Below are positions 18,181-26,494 of a stretch of 64,000 nt of DNA, one piece after another. Source of the stretch: Amycolatopsis sp. CA-126428 (GTDB lineage Bacteria > Actinomycetota > Actinomycetes > Mycobacteriales > Pseudonocardiaceae); contig NZ_PPHF01000095.1 in NCBI RefSeq assembly GCF_002904335.1, forward strand, positions 1-64,000, read 5' to 3'. The translations under genes were made by a program, and so were the position numbers. Each line of letters opens with the position of its first letter. Position 1 is the first letter of the stretch. The notes beneath the pieces are model-generated. The model worked only from the letters and a program-made list of their open reading frames with translations. It was not told the origin of the DNA and did not search any database.

Positions 18181-18714
18181 ATGCAGGACGAGTTCGACGA
18201 TCCCATCGAGACAGCGGCGTTCACCGCGTTCGCGAAGTTCGGCTTCCGCCGCACCACGATGGCGGATGTCGCCGAGGCCGCACAGATGTCGCGGCCCGCG
18301 CTGTACCTGCGGGTCAAGAACAAGGATCAGCTGCTCGAGCTGGTGGCGGCGAGGCTGCTGGCCCGGTCGCTGGCCCGGGCGCGCGCCGCGGCGGCCACCG
18401 AAGTCCGCGACCAGTTCGAGACGAACGTGTTCGGGTTGACCCGCATGATCCAGCTGGTGCTGCCCTCGATGCGCGCCGCCGGGCAAGGCCGCATCGTCAA
18501 CATCTCTTCGATGGGAGGTCGCCTGACTTTCCCCTTTGGCGGGTTCCACCACGCGTCCAAGCACGCCGTCGAAGCGTTGTCCGACGCCTTGCGGTTCGAA
18601 GCGGCCCCGTTCGGGATCCGGGTCTCCATCATCGAGCCCGGGCTCATCACCACCCGGGCGTTGACGCCCGGACGCGTCTGGGACCGAGTCGTCGCGACCA
18701 CGATGGGCTTCTGA
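18181..18714 (+). pseudogene. In-frame chimera: TetR DNA-binding domain joined to the C-terminal half of a short-chain dehydrogenase
   Basis: A continuous 177-residue frame. Residues 1-70 are a TetR/AcrR helix-turn-helix (FAKFGFRRTTMADVAEAAQM, SRPALYLRVKNKDQLLELV). From about residue 78 the sequence is the second half of an SDR: FETNVFGLTRMIQLVLPSM, GQGRIVNISSMGG, and the active-site pattern with Ser in ISS, then FHHASKHAVEAL, where His stands in the usual Tyr position of YxxxK. The Rossmann NAD-binding half and the TetR ligand domain are both missing. It looks like one deletion joining two neighbouring genes in frame. No clear ribosome site precedes the ATG. A function is unlikely, though DNA binding remains possible. 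Confidence 0.7.
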
Positions 18715-18717
18715 ACA

Positions 18718-19190
18718 GTGGCGGCCGATCCTCCGTGGCCCGCTGAGCACAGCCCAGCACACGCGGCCGTGTATGCGCGCAACGAAGGCATTGTCACGGC
18801 CTCGCCGGAGCGGGTCTGGCAGGCCCTGACCGACGCGGAAGCCTGGCCGCGGTGGTACCGCAACGCCCGACGCGTGCACATCGCCCGGACGGGACCGGGA
18901 CCGACGACGCTGGTTGGGCCGGTGCTGCTGGATGCGTTTCTGCGGACCGGAACCAGCTACCTCGACTTCGCCGGCGAGACACCGTTCTTCGAACACGCCC
19001 TTTCCCGCGCTGACGAAATTCGCGGCGCGGGCATCGTGGCGCTTCCCGGGGCCGGCGCCCGGTTCGCAGCGCCGGAGCGTCGGCTTCGGTGACGGCCGGG
19101 CAACCCGGGTCCCTGCTCGGACGGTTGATCGCACGGCTCCCGGACGGTCCGGATGAAACACAGCTCCGCGAACGCTCGGTGGCGGTCTGA
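18718..19190 (+). pseudogene. Fused remnants of an SRPBCC protein and a saccharopine dehydrogenase-like protein
   Basis: The frame starting at GTG 18718 first encodes an SRPBCC N-terminus (GIVTASPERVWQALTDAEAW, PRWYRNARRVHI). At about residue 63 it switches to LVGPVLLDAFLRTGTSYLDF, then AGETPFFEHALSRADE. This resembles the N-terminal domain of saccharopine dehydrogenase/trans-acting enoyl reductase proteins. That frame stops at 19092, and the next frame (SVTAGQPGSLLGRLIARLPD) looks like a later part of the same dehydrogenase, ending at 19190. So there is at least one fusion deletion and one frameshift. I judge this from recalled motifs, so the second assignment is less certain than the first. 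Confidence 0.55.
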
Positions 19191-19274
19191 GCTCGCGCGA
19201 CGGCCCCGGACGGCCGCACGAGCTCCACTTCACTGCGCGGGCCGGCGCGAACAGTCAGAAGTATCCTTCACGGC

Positions 19275-19544
19275 TCATTGCCCGCCGTCGTCGCCGGGCC
19301 GGCCCACGACCTGGCCGGGATAGTCCCGGAAGTAGCTGAGGAAGTACTCGACGTCCGGCTCGAACCGGATTCCGTGCCGGTCCGCCAGCAGCTCCCGGCC
19401 CTCGGCGGAGAGGGCGACGTCACCGCCCCGGTACTCGCCGGGATCGCCGCCGAGCAAACGCGTCAGCTCGTCCTCGCCGAGCCCGGCGAGGTCCTGCTCG
19501 AACACCTGGCTTTCATCCCGGCCGTAACCGGTGACCGCCCACAT
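19275..19544 (-). CDS. Putative immunity protein for the RHS/colicin E3-type toxin
   Basis: An 89-residue acidic protein (WAVTGYGRDESQVFEQDLAG, GEDELTRLLGGDP, EYFLSYFRDYPGQ). Its ATG directly abuts the TAG stop of the toxin gene (TAGATG), and GGAGAAG inside the toxin end provides the ribosome site, so it is co-translated with the toxin. Position, size and acidity are those of an immunity protein, which would bind and block the C-terminal nuclease in the producing cell. It does not look like the classical cloacin/Im3 immunity family. The N-terminus resembles a small domain family I recall as DUF7683, without certainty. Confidence 0.7.
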   Translation of the reverse strand: MWAVTGYGRDESQVFEQDLAGLGEDELTRLLGGDPGEYRGGDVALSAEGRELLADRHGIRFEPDVEYFLSYFRDYPGQVVGRPGDDGGQ

Positions 19545-22500
19545 CTACTTCTCCACTCGCCTGGTCGGGTCGCCGTCCTTCGTCTGCTCCCCGGTGTCGG
19601 GGTCGAACTCGCCGAGGTGGTTCCTTCCGTTCTTCGAGTACTTCTCGACCGCACCGTGCTGGGAGTCCCATTCAAGGATGCACCCGTCGTCGTTGATCCA
19701 GCGCTTCCGGGTCCCGCCACCGCCCTGGACCGGCGTCTTGCCCTTGGCCGGTACGGCGTTGGGGAAGCCGGGCAGCGACTTGGGCGCGGGCACGTAGCCC
19801 CACGAAGGGTTGCGCCCGGTGCTCATCGCGGCGGAGACCTGGTGGGCCACGTCGGAACCCGCCCCGCCGACGAGGTAGCCCACCACGCCCCACAACGCCA
19901 CGTCCCCGGCGACGACCGCGGGAGTGGCCGCGCCGCCGGTGCCGACTTCGACCACCGCCGAGACGATCACGGCGGCCCCGGCCAGCAAGCCGCCCGCGAT
20001 CGCGCCGAGGATGCTCCACTGGCCGTTGGGATCCACCCAGTTGAGCGGATTGTCGTTGGCGTAGGCGTACGGCGTGCCCGAGATGTCCGAGAGCGGGTCG
20101 ACCGTGAGGAACAACGCGGTGGCCGGGTCGTAGTAGCGCGACCGCAGGTGCACGAACCCGGTTTCCGCGTCGGTGTACTGCCCGGTGAACTGCAGCGGGG
20201 TCGACGCCGGGCCCGTGTGGGTGGCCCGGCCGAACGGCGTGTAGGTGTAGCCGCCGGTGACCGCACCGGAAGCGTCGAGCAGCGCCAGCGTCGAACCGAC
20301 CTGGTCGTGCACGAACCAGGTGGTGCCCCCGGTGCCGATCTGCTCGATCGGCAGGCCGTCCGGCCCGTAGACGTAGGAGTTGGCGCCGTCGGAGAGCACG
20401 TTCGCCGGCGAGCTGATGTCCCACACGAAGGCCGACGTGACGCCGCCGGCGGTCTTGGCGACCCGTTGCCCGCTGCCGTCGTAGACGTAACTCGCGGAAC
20501 CTCCGGGGCCGGTGGCCGAAGTGAGCCGGCCGGCCTGGTCGTAGCCGTAGGTCGAAGCGGTTCCGGCGGCCGGAGTCGCCTTCGTCCGCTGGCCCAGCGC
20601 GTCGGACGCGTAGGTCGTCGCGCCGCTCGGCACCGTGGCGCAGTCCTGGCCGCCCGGTGCCGGGCCCGAGGGCAGGGTCCAGCACAGTTGACCGGCGGGG
20701 TCGAACGCCTGCGTAGCGGTCGCCACGGTGGTCGGGTTGTTCGCCGCGTCGTAGCCGAACGCCGTCGCCGAACCGCCGGAGGTCGTGGAGGCGAGCTGTT
20801 CCCGCGGGGTGTACCCGTAGCTCTGGGCGACACCACCGGCGGTCTGCGACGACAGCTGGTTCTGCGCGTCCCGGCCGTAGGTGACGGCCAGCACCGTGGC
20901 CGTGCCGGTGGCCGCCGACGTCCCGGACAGGAAACCCGAATCGTCGTAGGTGTTGGTGAGCGTGGTGCCGTTCGGGTAGGACGTGGTGAGGAGGTGGCTG
21001 TCGGCGTTGTAGCCGAACGCGGTCTTGTTCCCGTTCCAGTCGGTCACCGTGGCCAGCCGGCTCGCGTCGTCGAAGGTCCGGGTCAGCGGCGTGCTCCGGC
21101 CGGGATACGTGACCGAGGTCCGGTCGCCGTTTTCGTCGTACCCGTAGCCGACGACCGCGCCCGAACCCTGCTTCTGGGCGACCACCTCACCGAACGTGTC
21201 ATACGTCCAGGTCGACGTGCCCGTCCCGTCGACCAGCGAGATCCGCCTGCCGACGGGGTCGTAGGCGTAAACCGCCTTCGGCGTCGAGGTATCGGAATAG
21301 GTGATCGACGTCGTCTCGCCCGCGGCGTCGTGGCCGAACGTCGTGACCTGGCCGGCCGGGTCGGTGCTGGTGACGATGCGGCCCGCCGGGTCCAGCTGAG
21401 CGGTGGTGACCCGCTGGTCGGCGTCGGTGCGGGAGTTCTGCCGGCCCTGGCCGTCATAGCCGTAGGTGGTCTTCGCGCCCTTGCCGTCGACGGTCTCGGC
21501 GGTCGTCCCGTCCGGGTTGTAGCCGGTCAGCTGGGTGGTCCCGTCCGGCTGCGTGATCTTGACGGCCCGGCCGGCGGGATCGTAGGAGGTCGTGACCGTG
21601 CGGCCGTTCCCGTCGGTGTCGGCGGTCTTCTGCCCGTCGGCGTCGTAGACCGCGGAATCGGTGTGCCCGAGCGGATCCGTCGTCTTCACGACGTTGCCCC
21701 ACGGGTCGTGGTCGTAGGCGGTCGTCTTCCCCAGCGGGTCCTGGGTGGAGGTCGTCAGGCCACGACCGGTGTCGTACCCGTAGCGGGTCTTGTTCCCGAG
21801 TGGGTCGGTGCTGGTCGTCCGGTCGCCGAACGTGTCGAAGGCGTCGGTGGTCGTCTTGCCCCTCGGGTCCACCGTCCTGATCCGGTCGCCCGGGTGCGCG
21901 GGGTCGTCGTAGTAGTAGGAAGTCGTCCGCACCGGCGCCGGGCCGAAGTTGCCGGTGGTGGACTCGACGACGTTGTTCGCCCTGGTGACCGTGGTCGAGG
22001 TCAGGTCGAGCACCCCGGCCGCACCGGCCGGGATCTGCCCTTGCTGGTCGTACTGGTCGACCGTGGCCACGCCGGTGGCGTCGATGGTCTCCAGCAAGTC
22101 GCCGCTGTCGTCGTAGGCGTAGTTGGTCGTGAAGCCCAGCGCGTTCGAGGCCGAAATCCGGTTGCCGTGGTCGTCGTAGCTGAAGGTCTCGGTGTTGCCG
22201 TCGGCGTCGGTCTTGGTCGACACGCCCAGGGTGACCGGGTCGTAGGTGTAGGCCGCGGTGCCCGCGTCGGTGGTGCCGTAGCCCTTGGTTTCCGAGACCA
22301 GCAACCCGTTCTGGTAGGTCTCCAGCGTCTTGTGCCCGGCCGGGTCGGTCACCAGGGTCTGGCCGGCGGCGAAACCACCGTCCGGTCCGTAGGTGAACGT
22401 CGTGGTCGCGCCGTCCGGATCGGTCTGGCTGCTGACGCGTTCCGAGCTGTCGTACCCCATCGACGTGACCGCGGAGGCAGGGCCGCCGAAGTTCGCCGGG

Positions 22501-25500
22501 GTTCGCATGGAGGTGAGCAGGTGGCCGGCCGCGTAGCCGTACCGGTAGTGGTCGTCATCCTTCGGCGACGGTGTCCTGGTGGTACCGACGCCGTACACAT
22601 CGGTCAAGTTGCCGTCGGCGTCGTAGCCGTAGCTTACCTGGCGGCCGGCCGTGTCGGCCAGACCGGTGATGTGCGAACCCGTCCAGGTCAGGGTGTACGT
22701 GCGGTTGCCGGGGTCGGTGACGGCCGACAGGTGGCCGGCGGCGTCGTAAGCCAGCGTCGTCCGGTAGGGCGGCGACGCCTTGCTGCCGGCCAGGTCCGTC
22801 TCCGCCGTCAAGTGTCCACTCGGGACGTCGAAGGTGAAGATCTGCTGCCCGCGCCGGGTGTACACATAGGACGATCCGCTCTTGACCAGTTTCGCGTCGA
22901 AGCGGGGCGCGGCCGGGGCGTAGGCGCCCGAGCTGTTCACGAACGTGACCGCTGAACCGTCCTCCTGCCGGACCGTCACGTTCCCGGTGGCGCCGTCGGT
23001 CACCGCCGCGAGGTTGTAGGAGAAGGTCCAGCCCCAGCCGAGCGGGCCGTCCGCGGCCAGCGCTTTGTTGGGTCCGGCGGGATCGGCGATGCCTTCGGCG
23101 TAGCTGCGGGTGAACTTCAGCGCCGCGCCCCGGCCGGGCGTGCTCAGGTCGGTGAAGTCCTGGCCGAAGTAGCCCGTCGAGGTGTCGACCGGGTCGCCCG
23201 CGGTCCGGCGGGCGCAGCCGCACGCGATGAACGCCGGGTTGGAGCCCCGCGGCGCGTCCTGGATGCCCGGCGGTCCCCCGATCGGCTGGCCGGGGGTGCC
23301 GCCCATGGGGACGAACGCGACGGCGTCGAAGGCGACGTCGAAGTCCGAATAGCCTTCGCCACCCTGGCCGGTCGAGCTGCCGTTGTTGTTCAGGGTGACG
23401 TTGCCGCCGTTCTGCATGGCGAACGTGCCGATGGTGACCCACTGCTCGGAGTTCCACGCCTGGTTCACGCGGATCTTCCACGGCGAGACGCCGCCACCGG
23501 GGTTGATGTTGTAGACGACGTTGGTCGCCTGCGCGCCGAGGCCGGGCAGGTGCAGCTTGACCTTGTAGTACTGCAGGGAAGGCAGGTTCGGCGTCCAGAC
23601 CCCGGTGTTGATCAGCGACGGGTTCGTGCCGTCTTCGGTGTGGGTGAACAGGACGCGGCCGCCGAGGCCGGTGCCGAGCTGGTGGGTGTCGATCGCGCCG
23701 ATCGGGTCACCCGCGGAGTTCTTGCCGTAGGTGTAGGTGAACGTGCCGTTGGACGACCAGTTCGCCGCGCCACAGCCCTGCAGGTTCAGCCGCGACGGCT
23801 CGTCGTCGACGATGATCGAACCGCCCGGCACCTTCGACGTGTCCTGGCTGCACGTCGGCGGGTTCTGGGTCGGGTTCCCGGGTTCCGAGCCGCCCGAGAC
23901 GGCGTACGGGCTGGTCGCGCACGTCGTGCTGCAGCTGGGAAGCCAGGTCACCGGCTGGTGCCACCAGCACTGGAAGTCGTCCAGCATGCAGTGACTGGCG
24001 CCGGGGTTGTCCGGGTTCGTGGTGTTCGGGTCGCAGTGGTTGTCGGCCGTGCACATCGTGGTGAACGGCGCCGGCTGCACCCAGCGCTGACCGCCGTTGT
24101 ACGTCGGCTTCGCGTAGGCCTGGCTGCCGTAGCGGATCAGCGGGCTCGCGGTCCAGCCGAGCACGCGCTCCTGGTACGGCCAGCTCGCGGGGTGCGCGGC
24201 GTCGGCGTAGGTGTCCTGCAGGTACGGGTCGCGGTTGGGCGGGTAGTCGAGGTTGGCCGGGTTGTTCGTCCAGCCCAGGCCCCAGGTGCCGTGCGGGCCG
24301 GTGCACGCCGGGCCCGGCGTGCAGCCGGTGGTGTTGCCGTTCGCGGCGTTCGGCTGGACGCCGGAGTTGTACGCCCAGGCCGCGAAGTACCAGTTCTCGA
24401 GGTAGCGCGGGTCGGCGTTGTTCGCGGTGATCCCGGCGGAGTACAGCTGGTTCCAGGTGCTCTCCAGGATCTGCAGGCCCGCGGCGATGTTCTCCTGGTA
24501 GTCGACCGCGACCTTCCACTGCCCGTGCTCGGAGAGCGAGTGGTCGCCGATGTGCATGCCGTCGGTGACCTGGCCGATGCCGTAACCGCAGTCCGAAGCG
24601 GCGTAGTTGATCGAGACGATGTCGCCGCCCGCGCCGTAGTAGCTGGCGATCAGCGGGTCGCCCGCGGTGCCGGCCGGAGCGTGCCACGACGCCTGCGACC
24701 AGTTCGACTCCTGGGCCATGATGCCCTCGTAGATCGATCGCGGCACGGTGCTCGAACCGCCCGCGGGGTGCGACAGCGAGATCAGCGGGAAGTCGCTGCT
24801 GGGGGCGTACCCGACGAGGCCCATGTTCGCGAAGTTCGCCGGGCGCGTGTACGCGCTGCCGGTGAGCAAGCCCTGCTCCGCCATCTGCACGGCCCAGTTC
24901 ACCTGCGCCGGACTGGGCTGCATGACCTGCCGGTTCGCCTGCAACGGCGGCACCGCGCACTTCGGCGACTGCGCCGCTTCGGCCGTGTTCGGCGCGGCCC
25001 TCGCGGCAGCGGGGGCGGCGTCACCCTGCGGGCTGAGGCGGCTGGCCCGCGGCGCGGGCGCGGCGTCCTTCGGCACGGCGGAGTACGTCGGCACGGCGGT
25101 GGCGGCCTTCGCCGTGCCGGCCGGGACCTCCGGCGCCAGGACCTTGCCGGTCTTCGTCGCCAGCATGGCCGGGGCGGACTTCCGGCCGTCGGCATCGGGG
25201 CCCAGCAACGCATCACCGTCGAGCGACGACGCCGTGGCGCCCCGCGCGAGGCCGTCGTCCTTGACGCTGGTGACGCCCGCCTTCGCGAGGACGTCGGCGG
25301 CCGCGGAATTCGCGCCCGAGAGGACGGCGTGCCCGGCGCGGCCCTGGAACAGCTGGACGCGGCTCAGGTCACCGGTGCCGAGTGTGGTCACCTGGCCCGC
25401 CTGCACGTGGACCGCGGTGGCCGTCTTCGTCCCGGCCTTGGTGTGCAGGAAGCTCACGCCACCGTCGGCGGCGGGACGCAGGTCGTAGGCGTCACCGGGG

Positions 25501-26213
25501 ACGGTGGCGATGGTGGCCGGATTTCCCTTGGCGGGCACCGAAACCAGCCGGTTGCCCGCGACGCCCACGATGCCGTCCGCGGCCGGCACCGCGGAGGTGA
25601 CCTGACCCGGCGCGGTGACCGAGCTGTCGATCTTGCCGGTGCCGAGGTTTGCGCTCAGCAGCCGGGTGGTCTGGCCCCCGGCGACGGTGAACACGGCTTC
25701 GTCGCCGGTGCCACACCCGGGCGAGTAGTACTTCAGGCCGACGCCACCGGCGAGCGCGCGCACCGTCCCGGAGACGAGGTCGACGGAGTAGGCGAAGGCA
25801 CCGTGGTCGCGCGCGGCCTGGGTGTTCACGGCCGACGCGGGCAGGATCGCCAGCGCGGCGAACTTCCCGTCGCCGGACAGGCACTGGTAGCCGGTCCAGG
25901 AGGCGTCGTCGAACCCGGCCGGATGGATCAGCGCGATCTCGTGCCAGGCGTACCCGGCGGCCTCGCGGCCCAGCTCGAGGTGGTAGCCCTGGGCGTCACC
26001 CCAGCCGTCGATGGCGAGATCGGCCGACTTCGCCGCCTGGGGCCCGAAGTCGGCGGGTTGCGGCGGCGCGGCGGGCTTCGGCGCGGCCGGCGGTTTCGGC
26101 GCGGCGGCGGCCACCGAAACGGTGCCGCCGATCAGGGAAAGAACACTCAGAATCAAAACGGCGAATCGAACGGCGGTTCGTGAAATCGACATGCGTCTGC
26201 CCGCACCGAACAC
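19545..26213 (-). CDS. Secreted RHS-repeat polymorphic toxin with lysozyme-like domain and C-terminal colicin E3-type 16S rRNase
   Basis: A 2222-residue toxin. GTG 26213 follows GGAAGG at good spacing; ATG 26192 is an alternative. Approximate domains: signal peptide 1-38; Ala-rich beta region to 400; lytic-transglycosylase-like domain 430-640 (EGIMAQESNWSQ, CGYGIGQVT, LQILESTWNQLY, WAYNSG); golvesin-like beta domain 800-970; DUF6531 start 1010 (DPVDTSTGYFGQDF); many YD repeats 1050-2000; RHS core GFVHLRSRYYDPATALFLTV near 2030; hydrophobic segment 2066-2121; toxin 2160-2222. The toxin keeps all four colicin E3 catalytic residues: Asp2183, His2186 and Glu2190 in WDSQHGAVEKY, and Arg2218 in DPTRR. 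It is expected to cleave 16S rRNA near A1493 in a rival cell. Confidence 0.93.
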   Translation of the reverse strand: MFGAGRRMSISRTAVRFAVLILSVLSLIGGTVSVAAAAPKPPAAPKPAAPPQPADFGPQAAKSADLAIDGWGDAQGYHLELGREAAGYAWHEIALIHPAGFDDASWTGYQCLSGDGKFAALAILPASAVNTQAARDHGAFAYSVDLVSGTVRALAGGVGLKYYSPGCGTGDEAVFTVAGGQTTRLLSANLGTGKIDSSVTAPGQVTSAVPAADGIVGVAGNRLVSVPAKGNPATIATVPGDAYDLRPAADGGVSFLHTKAGTKTATAVHVQAGQVTTLGTGDLSRVQLFQGRAGHAVLSGANSAAADVLAKAGVTSVKDDGLARGATASSLDGDALLGPDADGRKSAPAMLATKTGKVLAPEVPAGTAKAATAVPTYSAVPKDAAPAPRASRLSPQGDAAPAAARAAPNTAEAAQSPKCAVPPLQANRQVMQPSPAQVNWAVQMAEQGLLTGSAYTRPANFANMGLVGYAPSSDFPLISLSHPAGGSSTVPRSIYEGIMAQESNWSQASWHAPAGTAGDPLIASYYGAGGDIVSINYAASDCGYGIGQVTDGMHIGDHSLSEHGQWKVAVDYQENIAAGLQILESTWNQLYSAGITANNADPRYLENWYFAAWAYNSGVQPNAANGNTTGCTPGPACTGPHGTWGLGWTNNPANLDYPPNRDPYLQDTYADAAHPASWPYQERVLGWTASPLIRYGSQAYAKPTYNGGQRWVQPAPFTTMCTADNHCDPNTTNPDNPGASHCMLDDFQCWWHQPVTWLPSCSTTCATSPYAVSGGSEPGNPTQNPPTCSQDTSKVPGGSIIVDDEPSRLNLQGCGAANWSSNGTFTYTYGKNSAGDPIGAIDTHQLGTGLGGRVLFTHTEDGTNPSLINTGVWTPNLPSLQYYKVKLHLPGLGAQATNVVYNINPGGGVSPWKIRVNQAWNSEQWVTIGTFAMQNGGNVTLNNNGSSTGQGGEGYSDFDVAFDAVAFVPMGGTPGQPIGGPPGIQDAPRGSNPAFIACGCARRTAGDPVDTSTGYFGQDFTDLSTPGRGAALKFTRSYAEGIADPAGPNKALAADGPLGWGWTFSYNLAAVTDGATGNVTVRQEDGSAVTFVNSSGAYAPAAPRFDAKLVKSGSSYVYTRRGQQIFTFDVPSGHLTAETDLAGSKASPPYRTTLAYDAAGHLSAVTDPGNRTYTLTWTGSHITGLADTAGRQVSYGYDADGNLTDVYGVGTTRTPSPKDDDHYRYGYAAGHLLTSMRTPANFGGPASAVTSMGYDSSERVSSQTDPDGATTTFTYGPDGGFAAGQTLVTDPAGHKTLETYQNGLLVSETKGYGTTDAGTAAYTYDPVTLGVSTKTDADGNTETFSYDDHGNRISASNALGFTTNYAYDDSGDLLETIDATGVATVDQYDQQGQIPAGAAGVLDLTSTTVTRANNVVESTTGNFGPAPVRTTSYYYDDPAHPGDRIRTVDPRGKTTTDAFDTFGDRTTSTDPLGNKTRYGYDTGRGLTTSTQDPLGKTTAYDHDPWGNVVKTTDPLGHTDSAVYDADGQKTADTDGNGRTVTTSYDPAGRAVKITQPDGTTQLTGYNPDGTTAETVDGKGAKTTYGYDGQGRQNSRTDADQRVTTAQLDPAGRIVTSTDPAGQVTTFGHDAAGETTSITYSDTSTPKAVYAYDPVGRRISLVDGTGTSTWTYDTFGEVVAQKQGSGAVVGYGYDENGDRTSVTYPGRSTPLTRTFDDASRLATVTDWNGNKTAFGYNADSHLLTTSYPNGTTLTNTYDDSGFLSGTSAATGTATVLAVTYGRDAQNQLSSQTAGGVAQSYGYTPREQLASTTSGGSATAFGYDAANNPTTVATATQAFDPAGQLCWTLPSGPAPGGQDCATVPSGATTYASDALGQRTKATPAAGTASTYGYDQAGRLTSATGPGGSASYVYDGSGQRVAKTAGGVTSAFVWDISSPANVLSDGANSYVYGPDGLPIEQIGTGGTTWFVHDQVGSTLALLDASGAVTGGYTYTPFGRATHTGPASTPLQFTGQYTDAETGFVHLRSRYYDPATALFLTVDPLSDISGTPYAYANDNPLNWVDPNGQWSILGAIAGGLLAGAAVIVSAVVEVGTGGAATPAVVAGDVALWGVVGYLVGGAGSDVAHQVSAAMSTGRNPSWGYVPAPKSLPGFPNAVPAKGKTPVQGGGGTRKRWINDDGCILEWDSQHGAVEKYSKNGRNHLGEFDPDTGEQTKDGDPTRRVEK

Positions 26214-26494
26214 GGCCTGAACCTTCCCCCAGCGACCTCGACGAGGCCGTTCCCGCTCAGCTGACCGGAAGTCCCGGGGCCGCTGCAGGCAGCCTAACCC
26301 GGCGGATGATCTCCACCATCACCCGTTGGAGTGACGTCAACTACACCCGGAACAATGGCTGCACCAATTTCCGAAACGGGTTGGAAACCGACAAAGTTCA
26401 GGAATGGCACATTGAGCGACTTTTGTCATCCAGGCAAGCCGGCGCAATGGCGTGCCTTTCATTTCTTCCGGCCCGCACGCGGGACGGCAGTTCG

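Noticed and set aside
19278..26183. Two long plus-strand frames opposite the RHS toxin
   Set aside because: Translations are Arg/Val/Gly repeats that mirror the YD repeats of the real gene; no start signals or known domains.
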